DNA of 64,000 nucleotides from Cryptomeria japonica (Eukaryota; Streptophyta; Pinopsida; Cupressales; Cupressaceae): contig NC_081408.1 of assembly GCF_030272615.1 (NCBI RefSeq), positions 406,111,389-406,175,388 of the forward strand, read 5' to 3'. The position numbers were made by a program, and so were the translations under genes. Shown here piece after piece: positions 32,500-43,897 of this stretch (position 1 is its first letter; each line of letters starts with the position of its first letter). Below the pieces are notes generated by a model. The model was not told the DNA's origin and searched no databases. It saw only the letters and a list, made by a program, of their open reading frames with translations.

Positions 32500-33260
32500 C
32501 AAAGGTCATTGAGCAAATTTCCCATCTATTTCATGTCCTTGCCAAGGTCTTAGGGCGATAATTTTACTAAGGTGGTATACCTCATCAAGGTCCTAGAGCG
32601 AAACATCTAAGTCTTGTCCTTGCTCAGGCCTTGGAGCGAGCTTTTGATTTAGGTCCCGTCCTTCCAGAGGTCACAGAGCGAATTTCCTATATAGGTATTC
32701 TTGAGAGGCCGAATTCATGATGTTTTCATATGAAGAGGTTGAGGATTTGAGTTGATGCAAAAGGAAGGGGTGAATTTCATGTCCTTAGGATGATTTGCCA
32801 AAATCTTGTCATAAAGGTCATGTCCTTAGCAAGGTCCTTGAGCGAATTTTATCTTGACCTTGTCCTTACCTTGGTCTTAGAGCAAATTCACCTCTCGACT
32901 TTGTCCTTGAAAGGTCTTTGAGCGAAAATGATATATAGGTCCTATCCTTGGAAGGGACATTGGGTGACGTTGTTCTCCTTGCTGATGGTTGACCGAACTT
33001 AGAAGGATTTGGAGAGAGTTTGTTATGCCTTGCCTTGGTTTTGGAACGAAATTAAGCATTTGATTATGTCCTTAGAAGGGTCCAAGAGCGATTTGAACTT
33101 GTTCTTAGCAAGGTCGGAGAGCAAAGTTTTGTTATAGGTCCTGTCCTTAGGAAGGACACAAAGCGAAATGTATTATCTGTCTTGTCCTTGAGAAGGACAA
33201 TGAGCGAATTTGTCATCTAGGGCTTGTCCTTAGAGAGGACTTAGAGCGAAAATATTTATA
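32500..33260. repeat. Degenerate tandem repeat of about 50 bp with GTCCTT / AAGGAC arms
   Basis: About 14 diverged copies of a unit of the form TTGTCCTTAG-n-AAGG(A/T)C-n-AGAGCGAA follow each other. In many copies GTCCTT and AAGGAC (or AAGGTC) form a small inverted repeat, and GAGCGAA is the most constant word. It lies to the right of a minus-strand primer site and is probably inside the LTR of that element. Confidence 0.8.
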
Positions 33261-33977
33261 TTTTGAAGCAGAGCCTAGCATTTCATAACCCACACATTTA
33301 AAATTGATTTGTACAGTTTTCCTACAAGCCTTTAGTCACACTTATTCGAGTCTCTCCTTTAATTTAGACCATACACATTCTTATAAGTTTCAAATCTCAC
33401 TACATTGTATAAGCTTGCTCTGTTGTCTTAATTAAATGCATTGGAATCCAAACTAGAGGCCAAAAGACCCCATTCAACCCAAGACTAGTTATTTTGATCT
33501 TATATACATATAATATACTCTTTACATGTACGATTCCCACACGTCCAAGGAATTCAATATATTTTTGAAAATTAGACCCTCTGCACTGCCCACTACAACA
33601 AAAGCAACCTAACTTATAATAGTTTCAACATAATAACAATCACAAGACATCTGTCTCTTCAGCAAAGTACATTCTATAAACCTCAAGATTTCTGAGGTAA
33701 CTGCAATTATTATAGAAAATACGGTATTTACCAATATAATCCCAACTGGCAGAGCATAAAGGGTTGTTTAGCCTGTTTATGATGTATGTTTCCACACAAT
33801 GACCATTTGTTGTAATCATTTATTATGATTATAAATTGGATTTCAGAACAAATATCATAACCATTCACAAAAAAATCTGACTTTAGCATAAGCATTCCAT
33901 CATTATTAGGCTGAGGAAAGAAAATTGTGACGTACAGATAAACATAAAACAGACAAACCAATGACTAAAGCACTCAC
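33261..33977. other. Intronic sequence, no gene seen
   Basis: Sequence just downstream (minus sense) of the PAS1-like exon. No ORF or repeat structure beyond short AT-rich words. Confidence 0.5.
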
Positions 33978-34047
33978 CCCCACACTCTGACCTTGTGGAA
34001 TCAACAACGACCCCATTTTCAGTTCGTGTTGTGCAGTGGAATAGAAT
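33978..34047 (-). CDS. PAS1: Exon of a PASTICCINO1-like FKBP-type immunophilin
   Basis: On the minus strand a pyrimidine-rich stretch ends in TGTACTGCAG, followed by a 70-bp open exon and the donor GTGAGTG. The exon encodes ILFHCTTRTENGVVVDSTRS, ECGG and one extra base. The HCTTRT and STRSE words are specific to the first FKBP domain of plant PAS1. The next exon (15419-15516) starts with two bases that complete a Gly codon and continue the domain without a gap, so the two form a correct splice pair over an intron of 18,461 bp. The upstream exon that should hold the N-terminus was not found up to 64000. The gene is thus very long. It appears intact at these exons; expression cannot be judged. 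Confidence 0.85.
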
Positions 34048-35581
34048 CTGCAGTACAAGCCAAAAACAAGATCTGAAGCTAGAATAGAAATATTTGTAAT
34101 TTATTTGTCCTAAACTTTTAAGATCAATTGTGCGGCACCTTTATAGAATTAGAGAGAAGTATTGGAAGATCAAGTATAAGCAAGACTGATAAAACCATCT
34201 TATAACTAATCAGCATATAGCATCATCTCCCATTGCTGTCTACGTGACTAAATTGGGAGCTGCATCTGACAACATCACTGAGGCGCCAGCTTTACTCCAG
34301 GTTTAACACAATGTTATGGCATCATTACACATGGAAGCCAATTCATATATCATAAGCTCTCAATAAATATCAGATCTAATGTATCTTCATTAGAAAGTAC
34401 TACCATTAAAGTAGTAAGTAATAAATCTAGTAAGTTCTAAGAAAATATAACTTTGCCACAATTTAAGGTCAGCGAATTGCTTGGCAGATAAAAAATCTAA
34501 GGTTGGGTTTGAACTCCAATACACCAAGGGAGGAAAGGTGATGGGTTCCTCTTAAAATCCCTTTTATTAAGCTAGTTACTGATGATGCGTCTAGGAACAA
34601 TCTTTCCCGAGCCAGACTAACATAAATTTTGCAAAACTCAGAACAAAAGTGAAAGAATGGTTTTTCAAGCATATAGGCATTGCCTCAAGTAACATGGTAG
34701 ATGCACTTAAAATCAAACAAGGGAAACAGAAGTCCTGCAATCTCTTCATTCTTCACCTTATCCTGGATGTTGATTCCGAACTCATCATTGGTAGTACAAG
34801 TGCAACACTTAATGAGAATCCAAATATTGCACTGTGATGGCATAGTTAAGGGCATAAAAATGGAAGCATTCATGATCAATGATGTTACATTTAAACATGT
34901 TGAAATGTGTTAGGAACTATTAGCATTTTAATTTGTCTCTTTCGAGATAAAACTGAATAGTATGTACAGGAAAATTGTTCTTCAAATTATATGGAGAAGC
35001 TCCTTGAGACATAACTAAACCTAAAACTGACAAAATTTACAAGTATGCACACCATACATGATTTTGATGGGGTCTTTGCATTTAATGTGAAGATCTAACT
35101 GACTAAAACTTTTCCCTAAATGGAAGACCAGACTATCAGCAAGTCTTATGGCAAGATATTCAAATTAAGGAGGATAACAAATATGACATCCTATTGGTTA
35201 AAGTCAATATCAGTAGTTGCTTGTAAACAAAGATTCAAATGGAAGACACCAACGGATGTTGACTATTGGCTAAATCAAAGACCAATATTCTACATCAATG
35301 AGCAATGATTAAACCAAAAAAGCTCATCATGATTCCATGAAGGAAATAGTTAAATTGCTTCAAAGCTACAATTTAAATAGACAGTTTGCTAAAACAAAGT
35401 TTGACTAAAAATAATCTGCTTTTGATTTACTGCAAGCAATTACAACAAAGAGTTAACAATAACTCAACAGTATTGACAATGTCTACAACATATGCTTAAT
35501 GTTAGCTATCCTTCACTCAAAAAAACACAATGACTTGACTTCCAATTTCAAATACTATCCTTGCCACATAAGCATGCATTC
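34048..35581. other. Probable intron, no gene seen
   Basis: Upstream side of the PAS1-like exon. AT-rich, with no ORF above chance and no recognised repeat. Confidence 0.5.
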
Positions 35582-36200
35582 TGTAATGTCCCCTTCCGAG
35601 GAGCAATCAGAGATGACCCATTTAGCCTATTTGATTCCCATAGGCTAATTTTGTGATATCAGGGAATAAATTAAAATTAATTGATTAAAGTTGTCAAATA
35701 AAGTAATTTTTACAGATTAATTTAAATAATTTAATAGTGACTTAAGTGAAACTAAAGAGAAATATTAAACGTCGCTTTAAAAGGTACTTTAATGAAATAT
35801 TTTAAGCAGGAATTTGAAAAGCCCTTCAAGAATGTTCTGCGGAAAATATAAAATGAAGAATTGGGAGCTGATTTGGACATAATTGTTTATTTTTCTCTAT
35901 TGTGGATTTGGAGCTTCTTGTTGGAGCAAACCCTAGGACAAAAACCGTAAGGGAAACAAGTTTTGATGGTTAGATAATCTTCTGTAGTTGATTGCGGGTG
36001 GAATCATATAGGTTTCATGCTTGGATTGGGATGGTTTGTGAAATGTTGCGGGCATGACAAATTGTCAGAGCATTGCTACATTTACAACAAAGACAAAGTT
36101 AGTTGTTTGGTCATTAGATTACATATTGGTGGGGCGATTGGGGCTTCATATCTAGTTGACTATCATTCAGAGAGTTGGGTGTTGGAGATATCGAGTTTGG
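35582..36200 (+). mobile_element. LTR-like sequence starting TGTAATGTCCCC
   Basis: The 12-bp start equals the start of the solo LTR at 39802. The far end and target duplication were not found, so it may be truncated. No coding sequence. Confidence 0.4.
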
Positions 36201-36868
36201 GCAACAGAAGGGTTTCAGCCTATGAAACACGGGGCCATGTCCACAGGATTTTCTACCCCTATCCCCACACCGAGGATGTCCTAAGGATAGGGGACAGCTT
36301 GGGGACATTTCCCAACTGTCCCCAAAAAATTTCAAATGCCCGAAAATAACTGAAAATGGTAGGGCAGCCAAGCAACAAGGTGGGGATGGTCTGTTGTCCC
36401 CAATTCACGACAAGGATGCTTGGGATGTCCCTCAATAGTCTCAGGGACAGCCAGTAATCCCCTATTTTCCAGCAGCAAAGAAAATTTTTTAAAATGACCA
36501 AAATTACACATTTTTTATTGCTCTTTGTGGCCCCCACGCCTCTCTAACCCTACCATGACAACACAAAACACTTCATTCATAGCATTTGACTTCATTTTTA
36601 CATGAAAAAAAAATTCCAGCCAAGTTAGAAAGACAAAGCAGTAGGGTCTAAAGGTGTTGTTAGAAAAAGAAGGCATTGATTGGCAACAAAGGAGAGGAGT
36701 GAGGTAGCAACCAGCAAGAGAAGTGAAAGAGGTATTTTAATCTTCTATTTGTAAATACCTCTTCTATTTGTTCTCTTTTTTTCAATATTTTTCAAAGTTT
36801 AAAAGATGAAATGTACGATTCTATGTTTTTTATAAATTTTCAGTTTCCAAGTACCAAAACAAAACAAA

Positions 36869-37265
36869 ATGAGCAGTAGTAGTGAGAGTAGTGGGCATGA
36901 TGGAAGAGAAGAAGAAAATGAAAACCAACTTGGGGATTCATTAGGGTGTGGAAGTGGTATGAGTGAGGGGGGACAGCCTCAAAAAAATCCATTTGAATGC
37001 CCTTCTAAAGCTCTTAAAAAACATGCAAAAGACCCCTTTAATTCTAAAAAACCTCTTCTTCAATTGGTGACAGTTGTAGACAATGAGAAAAAGAAAAATT
37101 TAAGGGGTAGTGGATTGTAGTTGTGTCACATTTGTAAAGATCATTTTAATGGGAGCTACACAAGAGTGTATTCTCATCTATTGGATTTTACAAACCAAGG
37201 GGTGAAGGTTTATAAAGAGATAAAGCACATTGAGAGGGCTATTATAAATTGCACATAAAAGCAGA
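36869..37265 (+). pseudogene. hAT transposase N-terminal part with BED-type zinc finger
   Basis: The ORF 36869-37120 starts MSSSSESSG and reaches a TAG at 37118-37120, after which the frame continues as LCHICKDHFNGSYTRVYSHL. The CxxC and the GSYTRV-x-SHL words are the BED zinc-finger pattern found at the N-terminus of plant hAT transposases. The stop stands where these proteins have Trp. The sequence is then cut by LTR-like DNA at about 37289. Transposase would excise and reinsert hAT DNA elements; this copy is dead. The other parts lie at 39417-39801. Confidence 0.7.
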
Positions 37266-37290
37266 ATCAAAGCCTACAGGGTTCTCAATG

Positions 37291-38420
37291 TGTAATGTCC
37301 CTGTTTTTTACACCTTCCAATTCTACTAGTCTTTGGTCCTTGGAGAACACTACTATTTATAGTAAGTTCTAGCATGGCACCAATCTTTATGGGTTTTTTG
37401 GGTGAGTTCTGCTTGGTCCACAAAGAAAACTGTTATTTATAGTAAGTGCTTGCATGGCACCAATTTTTTTGGCTTTTTCTAGATTTGTTTTGTTTGGTTC
37501 CTAGAGAATATTGCTACTTATAGTAAGTGGTTGCATGGCACCAACCATTTTGGGTCTTTCTAGGTTTGTTCTCTTTGGTCTTCAAAGCGCTAATATTAAT
37601 AGTATGAGATCGTGTCTGCATCAATTATCTTCCGACAGCTTCAATTGGTTTAAATAGTGTTACTATTTTGGGACAGTCAATGATTACATTGATAATGATA
37701 TCTTGGCAACTTTGGTGTTTTAGTGTTTTATTTAAATAAAGGTAAAGCATTAAATTGTATATTTAACTTAATGTTATTTAAATTTGATAAAGTGACTATA
37801 TATCGATGCCTTGGGAGTTATACGGTTTTAAAATTATTTAATAAAGTGCTTTTTAGATGGAGCGCCAACATAGATAAACATAAGGAGTTGATTAAGTTAA
37901 ATTAAAAGGTTTGCACAACCCTAATTAGAACACTGAGCTTGGAGGTGTTGTAAAAATATTTTTTGAAGCTCATTTGTTATGTAGAAGATTATTCAGTTTT
38001 TTACTCTCTGATAGAGAAACCTACGTGGTTCTGTAGATGGTTCATCTCAACCTTTGGAGGACGAAAACCTCTTTTGGAAATCAATTTCAGTGGTGGAAGA
38101 TCTACCCTCATTGGGATTTGTTGGAGATATTGATCAGACATTTCACAGTGCATTCAAAGATTTGTAGTTATCATTTGTGAGGTTTTCTTTTAATGACAGG
38201 TTTGCAGGATTCGGGAAGAAATTGCTTAATCTTTGGAAGAATTCAGAGGAGACAAGTGATATTATTTCTTTGGCATGGGTTAACCTCAAATTCGGCGTGG
38301 GATTTGTATCTTATATTCTTGACGTGGGAACATTATTGCCTCTGGCATGGCATGGTTTAAATAATCAGCAAAAGACAAATATGCCATTTATTCCTCTTAA
38401 GGTGGATGCAAGGGTTTGAG
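37291..38420 (+). mobile_element. LTR-like insertion starting TGTAATGTCCC inside the hAT gene
   Basis: It begins TGTAATGTCCCTG right after the hAT N-terminal piece. Degenerate 90-bp repeats with GCATGGCACCAA occur at about 37370-37540, and 37710-38150 is the inverted counterpart of 26360-26790. The right boundary and target duplication were not resolved. The small ORF at 38177-38419 has no recognisable product. Confidence 0.5.
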
Positions 38421-38836
38421 ATCCTCAAGGTTTTCTACTCACTGAATGAAGGCTTTTTCTGTGGTGTCATGGGAGTGTTAGAAGAGTTAAGGTAGTGTGT
38501 GAGGATTAGCATCAGATTTAGAAGATCAATAAACAAGTGTTCTAGGGACGTTGAAAGTCATTCTCTGCAGTCTTAATCTTTATGCTGGTCAAACCTCAGG
38601 CCTTAGCTGGGTGTGAAGGAGAAGGTAGATTATAGGAAACTTGGGATTCAAATCTGATCAGCAGTGTTGTGGAAGTGAATTAAATCACAAAAGAGATCCA
38701 TGAAGGAAGCTTCAGTGATTTCTTTAAGTCCTGGTAGAACAATACACAGCACCCTAATCCATCGTAATCATGTTTGAAGATCTAAATGCCGTACATAAAC
38801 GATTCCAGTGATTGTTAACATCAAAATTTGCACTCA

Positions 38837-39265
38837 GCAAGTACAGGTCAGAAATAGAACTTTGCCACTGTTTACTGTAGCAGCTTTCCATTTAATAGTG
38901 TTTTTATAAATCTGAAAAAACAAAATGATAGAATTGTGATTAAAATATATATATACATCGCTCATTGATCTGAAATCTTTGCAATCTGAAACTTATACAC
39001 ACACACACATATATATATATATATGCAAGTACAGGTCAGAAATAGAACTTTGCCACTGTTTACTGTAGCAGCTTTCCATTTAATAGTGTTTCTATAAATC
39101 TGAAAAAACAAAATGATAGAATTGTGATTAAAGGTTTGTTGTGATATATATATATATACATCGCTCATTGATCTGAAATCTTTGCAATCTGAAACTTATA
39201 CACACACATATATATATATATGCATCGTTCATTGACCTGAAATCTTTGCAATCTGAAACTTATAG
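38837..39265. repeat. 188-bp tandem duplication plus a partial third copy, with (CA)n(TA)n
   Basis: GCAAGTACAGGTCAGAAATA at 38837 recurs at 39025 and the copies abut. The CATCGCTCATTGATCTGAAA portion appears a third time from about 39215. Each copy carries a CACACA-TATATA run. Confidence 0.9.
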
Positions 39266-39416
39266 AATCTGCAAATAAAAAAGGGAAACATCTCCATAGC
39301 ATACAAACTGAAACCATTCCCAAAATCAATCAAGCAAACTGTTTGATAAAATGTCATCGTAAAGAATGCAATCAGTTTGGTTGCCAATTGTTTGACAAAT
39401 TACCTTCATAGCTGAG

Positions 39417-39801
39417 TTGGTGAAAGAAGTGCAAAATTTTAGTAGCAACAGGGGTGGCATCTTACACCAATCAACTATGCATATGCCCTCTATGTTTGGT
39501 AGTATTAGTGGTAGTGCCAGTGCTAGTGGTGATATTCATGTTTCCATGAGAGGGAAGAGGAAGACTATTTCTAGTGAGCAGCCAAATATAGTTTCAAGTT
39601 TGCTCAATGTGCATGCATGAGATGTGGTAGAGCACTCTACCTCAAGATGTGGCAGAGTACCTCATTCACCCCCATGGACAACATAAACTATGCACTACAC
39701 TCTTGACAAAGAATATTCCAAGGTAGGTGTGATGATGGAGGACATAAGACAGTCTTGGATTAGGACGGGCTGCTCTATTGTCATGGGTGGGCGGACCAAT
39801 A
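39417..39801 (+). pseudogene. hAT transposase middle parts, interrupted
   Basis: The frame 39417-39620 is Ser-rich with a GKRKTISSEQPNI stretch, typical of the linker after the BED finger. From about 39705 the words DKEYSKVGV, SWIRTGCSIVMGG fit the start of the DUF659-type core of hAT transposases. The gene breaks at 39801, where a solo LTR begins. Downstream of that LTR the sequence is gypsy integrase, not hAT, so the rest of the transposase is absent here. Confidence 0.6.
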
Positions 39802-41533
39802 TGTAATGTCCCCACTTTGAAATAGGATTTAATAATAAATAAAAAACAAAAGAATAAAAATAACATTTAAATTAAAATAGAAAATTAAATATAATTAAAA
39901 TTTAACTAAGTTAATGAATGGTCAAAAGGCATGAAATGAAAAGTTGTGACTCCTTTGAAAATGAGATATAAAAGGGAGAAGAGAACCTCATTTGAAGGGG
40001 GAGATGGAGGAAAAAAGAGAGATGGAGCATGTGAATCAAGGAAGAGTCAATGGAAGAAGGAAAGGGAAGCAAATAAGGAAGTGACTCTTCCAAAGAAGGG
40101 CAGAAATTATGAAAGGTTGTGACTCTTTCGAAGGGTGGTGATTATGAAAAGTTGTGACTCTTTCGAAGGGCAGGTATGTTGAAGGGGTGTGACTTCTCCC
40201 TCACAATGGAAGATATAAGGAGAAGAGGGTCTCAGAGGAGGGGAGGAAAAGAGAACAATTGAGAAAGAATATATTATTTTAAAAGGTATCAATGAAGGGT
40301 GGTGAGCCAATTCTAATGAAGTGTGGTGACCCAAGTCTTATGAAAGGTGGTGACCCTTTTACCCATAAAGTATAAAAGAGATCATTCCAATTATTCAATG
40401 ATCACTTATCAATCATCATTCCAATCATTCAAATCAAGCAACAATCAATCAGCAAATCATTCTATCAAATCAGCATACATTCAATCATCATTAAACAATA
40501 TATCAAACCAGCCTTCATTACATTATCACTCACCAATATCTCAAATCATACAATCAAAGGAATTCATTCAATCAATCAATTATTCATCAATCATTCAATC
40601 ATTGAAGGGATAGAAACTGGATAATTACTAAGATATTGACACTCAGCGCGCGATCATATATTCTGGTTGTGGTATGGTTTTACATATACAATACAGTAAC
40701 TATGTTTATATCTGCATTCTTCTAATTAACATATACTGCTGCTTATGATTATTCAACATAACATAATGTTTCTGTATACCTATTCCTGCATATTTATAAC
40801 AAATCATATGCTGCAGATAAGATTGTTTGTGTATGTTCTGAATATAAATCTGATTAGAGACATTCTGTAGTTAATTCATTTTGTTTGAGAGTTGTGTATG
40901 TCTTCTGATGTTCTGAGTATCTTTCAGCCATGATAAACGATGAGGAGCTTATAGGTAGGGGGAACAGTGTTGGGGTCACCCCTAAGCATGCCACATGCAT
41001 GGCCGGGTCCACATGAGGCCAAAGGGGGGCGAAGGCGCTCTGCCTTTGGGCTTAGGAGGGTTAGACTTAGGGCACCCTATTGGGGTAAATCCTTATCCTC
41101 TCTACCATGGTGATGGATGGAATCATGTGAATGGGAGAAGGTGGCTTGATTGAGGGGAAACAGTTCTAAAGACACCCTATCAAGTTACCCATCCTAGCTT
41201 GCTATTATTGGGGTTCCTTTAGTTAGTTAAGTAACCTTGTAATCAATTAGTAAGTTATGATCTATGATCTTGATCTCTACATTTACAGTTGTTTGTAATT
41301 GTAAATTGCCTTATGTTTCATCATAATCAGTCATTCTTTACTTTATGTATCATAATAGTTAGTTGTTTGTAATTATTATTCACTTATATAATATGATTTG
41401 TAGGTTATTTTCTAACTTGTTTGTAGGTTTTTCCTTTTAAGGAGATAAAGGTACTCCCCCTCTAACCCTCCCTTATTGGCTGGGAATTGTAATCTAGGGC
41501 AAACTAGGGCATTTTACAAAAGGGGACATTACA
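39802..41533 (+). mobile_element. Solo LTR, 1,732 bp, ends TGTAATGTCCCC / GGGGACATTACA
   Basis: The ends form a perfect 12-bp inverted repeat with TG...CA, and CAATA stands on both sides (39797-39801, 41534-41538). A TATA box (TATAAAAGAG, 40371-40380) and GTGACTC / AAGGGTGGTGA repeats at 40080-40350 lie inside. There is no primer site or coding sequence, so it is an LTR left after LTR-LTR recombination. The left flank is hAT and the right flank gypsy integrase, which is odd for a single insertion site. Confidence 0.8.
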
Positions 41534-41539
41534 CAATAT

Positions 41540-42030
41540 TAGATATCGGCCACATTTTCAAGCTTCTTGGTATGCCACATTTCATCACAAGTGATCAAGA
41601 TCCTACCTTCACAAACAACTTTTGACAAAGATTTATGTATGTTACAAGGCACTCAATTTAACATCAGTATAAGCTATCATCCTTAGACTGAAGGCCAAAT
41701 GGAGACTATTAATAAATGCTTAGAAACATTAATAAAACGTATTATGTCAAACTAGAAAGCACAGTATGAACCCAATGGTTTTCACTAGCAAAATGGTGGT
41801 ACAATACAATTTATCATAGTGCTTCCAAGGTGACCTTCTATGAGGCTCTCTATGATCATCTCCAATCTTCTTTGGCTTCACATGTTCCAAGTTCTTCGGG
41901 GTCTCGGTTATCGTTGATGAATGCAATTGCCAACAACAACTAGATGGAGAATATTTGCAACAATAATATAGAAAATGTGCTCAACTTCAGGAGGCAATGT
42001 CCGAATACTCCTCCAAGGTGAGGATATGTG
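41540..42030 (+). pseudogene. Ty3/gypsy integrase remnant
   Basis: The frame reads HIFKLLGMPHFITSDQDPTF at 41554-41613, the segment that carries the second catalytic Asp of gypsy integrases. After frame changes and stops, WWYNTIYHSASKVTFYEALY follows near 41800. A QQL-type linker piece comes after 41920. It is a heavily decayed 3' pol fragment of a different family from the element at 4216. Confidence 0.75.
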
Positions 42031-43897
42031 ATTTTTAAGGGGTAAGTGTGCCCTATCTTTGAGGTGCCTTTGTTGGCTATGTTCCAACCTGTGGGATGCT
42101 GGGAGCATTTCAATGCACCTTTATCTTTATAATGCCTTCTCTTCTCTTACATTTGGGCGGTCTCCTTGCTGGGTTCTGTTGGTGTTGCTGCAGCTCAGCA
42201 GTATGAAATAACACGTTCTTATGGTAGGGACCCTTGCTGAGCCAACCGTCATGCCCATTCAGGGGCCATTACTGCTTTTATTATTGCTGTTACAATGTTT
42301 TACAAGTGCAAGAGGTTTTTTTGGCCAATTTGATGTGGGAATCAGTTAAGAATGGTTACCCTGCTGACTAAGTGTTCATCGTCTACAGTCGTTTTCCCAC
42401 TCATTGTACCCTTTCAGTAATATAAACTTCTCTATTTACCCTTTGAATTTCTATTTATGTCAAACAATTATTTGGTTTACAGCAAATTCAATATATCCTA
42501 TACTCACGTGACGAGATGAAAGAGGTGAATGATGAGATAGCATTTGCTAGGGGCGAGGACTTTATAAGAATTGATGTAATGGGCTGCTTATTGTGTTAAT
42601 AATTGTTTCATATTCAGTTCGTGCGATGCAGCTGTTCCTGTGTGTAGATGGTAAGAATTTATGAAAAACTGTATTTTTTTTGTTTGCATTAACATTTTAC
42701 ATAGTGAATCGTCATTAAGATGCAAACATTGTGTATTGAACGATTAGCAATGTTTGGGATATAAATATATGGTGAAACTGAAAAGAGAGATGTGCGTGGT
42801 AAACGGAAATGCACACCTGGTCTCCCTCTTGAGGATGTGCTGAACCACCACCGGGTCTAATTACAGCTTTCATCACGCTGCCTGGCGCGATCTCTTTTTT
42901 CCTGTTTCATCAAATTATCAAATTTTACGACAAGATAAATAAGTATGTACAATCCTTATGGGTATTGGATGGGTGATCACCTTCTCTCACTGGCTTTTGC
43001 CATCAGTTTCAATTCCCTCTACGGCTGCCTCAAATTCCAGTGTTGGGTGATGTTAGCTTGCTTCAATAACCAATCATCCAAAGTTCGCAGCATTCGTCTT
43101 CCCTCAACTTCCTGTTTTGCTCTGCAGGCTAAACAAATGTCTACGCATTCAAACAAAAAAATGGATTGTACCTTTTTATTAGGATAAACACAAATACAAC
43201 AGGCGTAGATTAAAAAAAATAGACCCAGTAGCCGCCCATGTTATAATGACTCTTGCTCACTCAATTTTTCAATTATTAATTTTAAAAAATTCAAAAAATT
43301 ACATGTATTAATAGCTGTTTATTAGTATTTTTAATAGTTAAGGTTTGTAAATTTTAAGTGAAGGAGTTGTACAACTTTATTGGTATTCATAGCCTATAAG
43401 ACGTTTATACATAAGTAATTTTTGAAGTAGTTGTAATGTTTATTGGAACATCTTTAAATAGGTATGAGGCGACACACCCTTGTTTACATAACAAATTTCT
43501 GAGCAGTTGTCTTTGCTAGCTATAAGTAGTCAAATTGCATGTAATGTTGAAATCGGATGTACTATTTGGGATATGTAGATACACAAAGTTAGCTATAATG
43601 GGTACCGGTGCTCTTCCCCTAATTGTATGGGAATAAAAAGTTTCCTATACTTTTGATCTAGGATAAATCAATTAATCTAATAATTAACAATATTAAATCT
43701 GCAATCGAGAGTTTAGACTAATAATTTAGTAGCTAAATATTTAATAAGAGTTTCACATATCTATATTTTGATTGTTGATATATGTTTGTAGTTAATTGTT
43801 AAGATTTTTTGTGACAAGAAGTATTATTAGATTTTAAAATATAATTAAATATAAATATATTTTAATTGTTAGTGAGTGTTTACAATTATTTGTTGGA
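42031..43897. other. Mostly unassigned; LTR-like tail then AT-rich sequence
   Basis: 42100-42430 resembles a gypsy LTR end following the integrase remnant. One weak minus-strand exon candidate is listed separately. The remainder is AT-rich with no supported gene. Confidence 0.4.
43024..43121 (-). other. Weak candidate host exon
   Basis: On the minus strand an acceptor-like TGCAG is followed by an open frame encoding AKQEVEGRR, LRTLDDWLLKQA and a stop near 43024. Its GC content is higher than its surroundings. I do not recognise the product and no donor or partner exon was found. Confidence 0.2.

Noticed and set aside
32500-33260. CRISPR-like array
   Set aside because: The units are diverged, contiguous and lack unique spacers; the genome is eukaryotic.
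36017-36349. Plus-strand ORF of 110 codons in LTR-like sequence
   Set aside because: No motif, overlaps equally long minus-strand ORFs and lies in repeat DNA.
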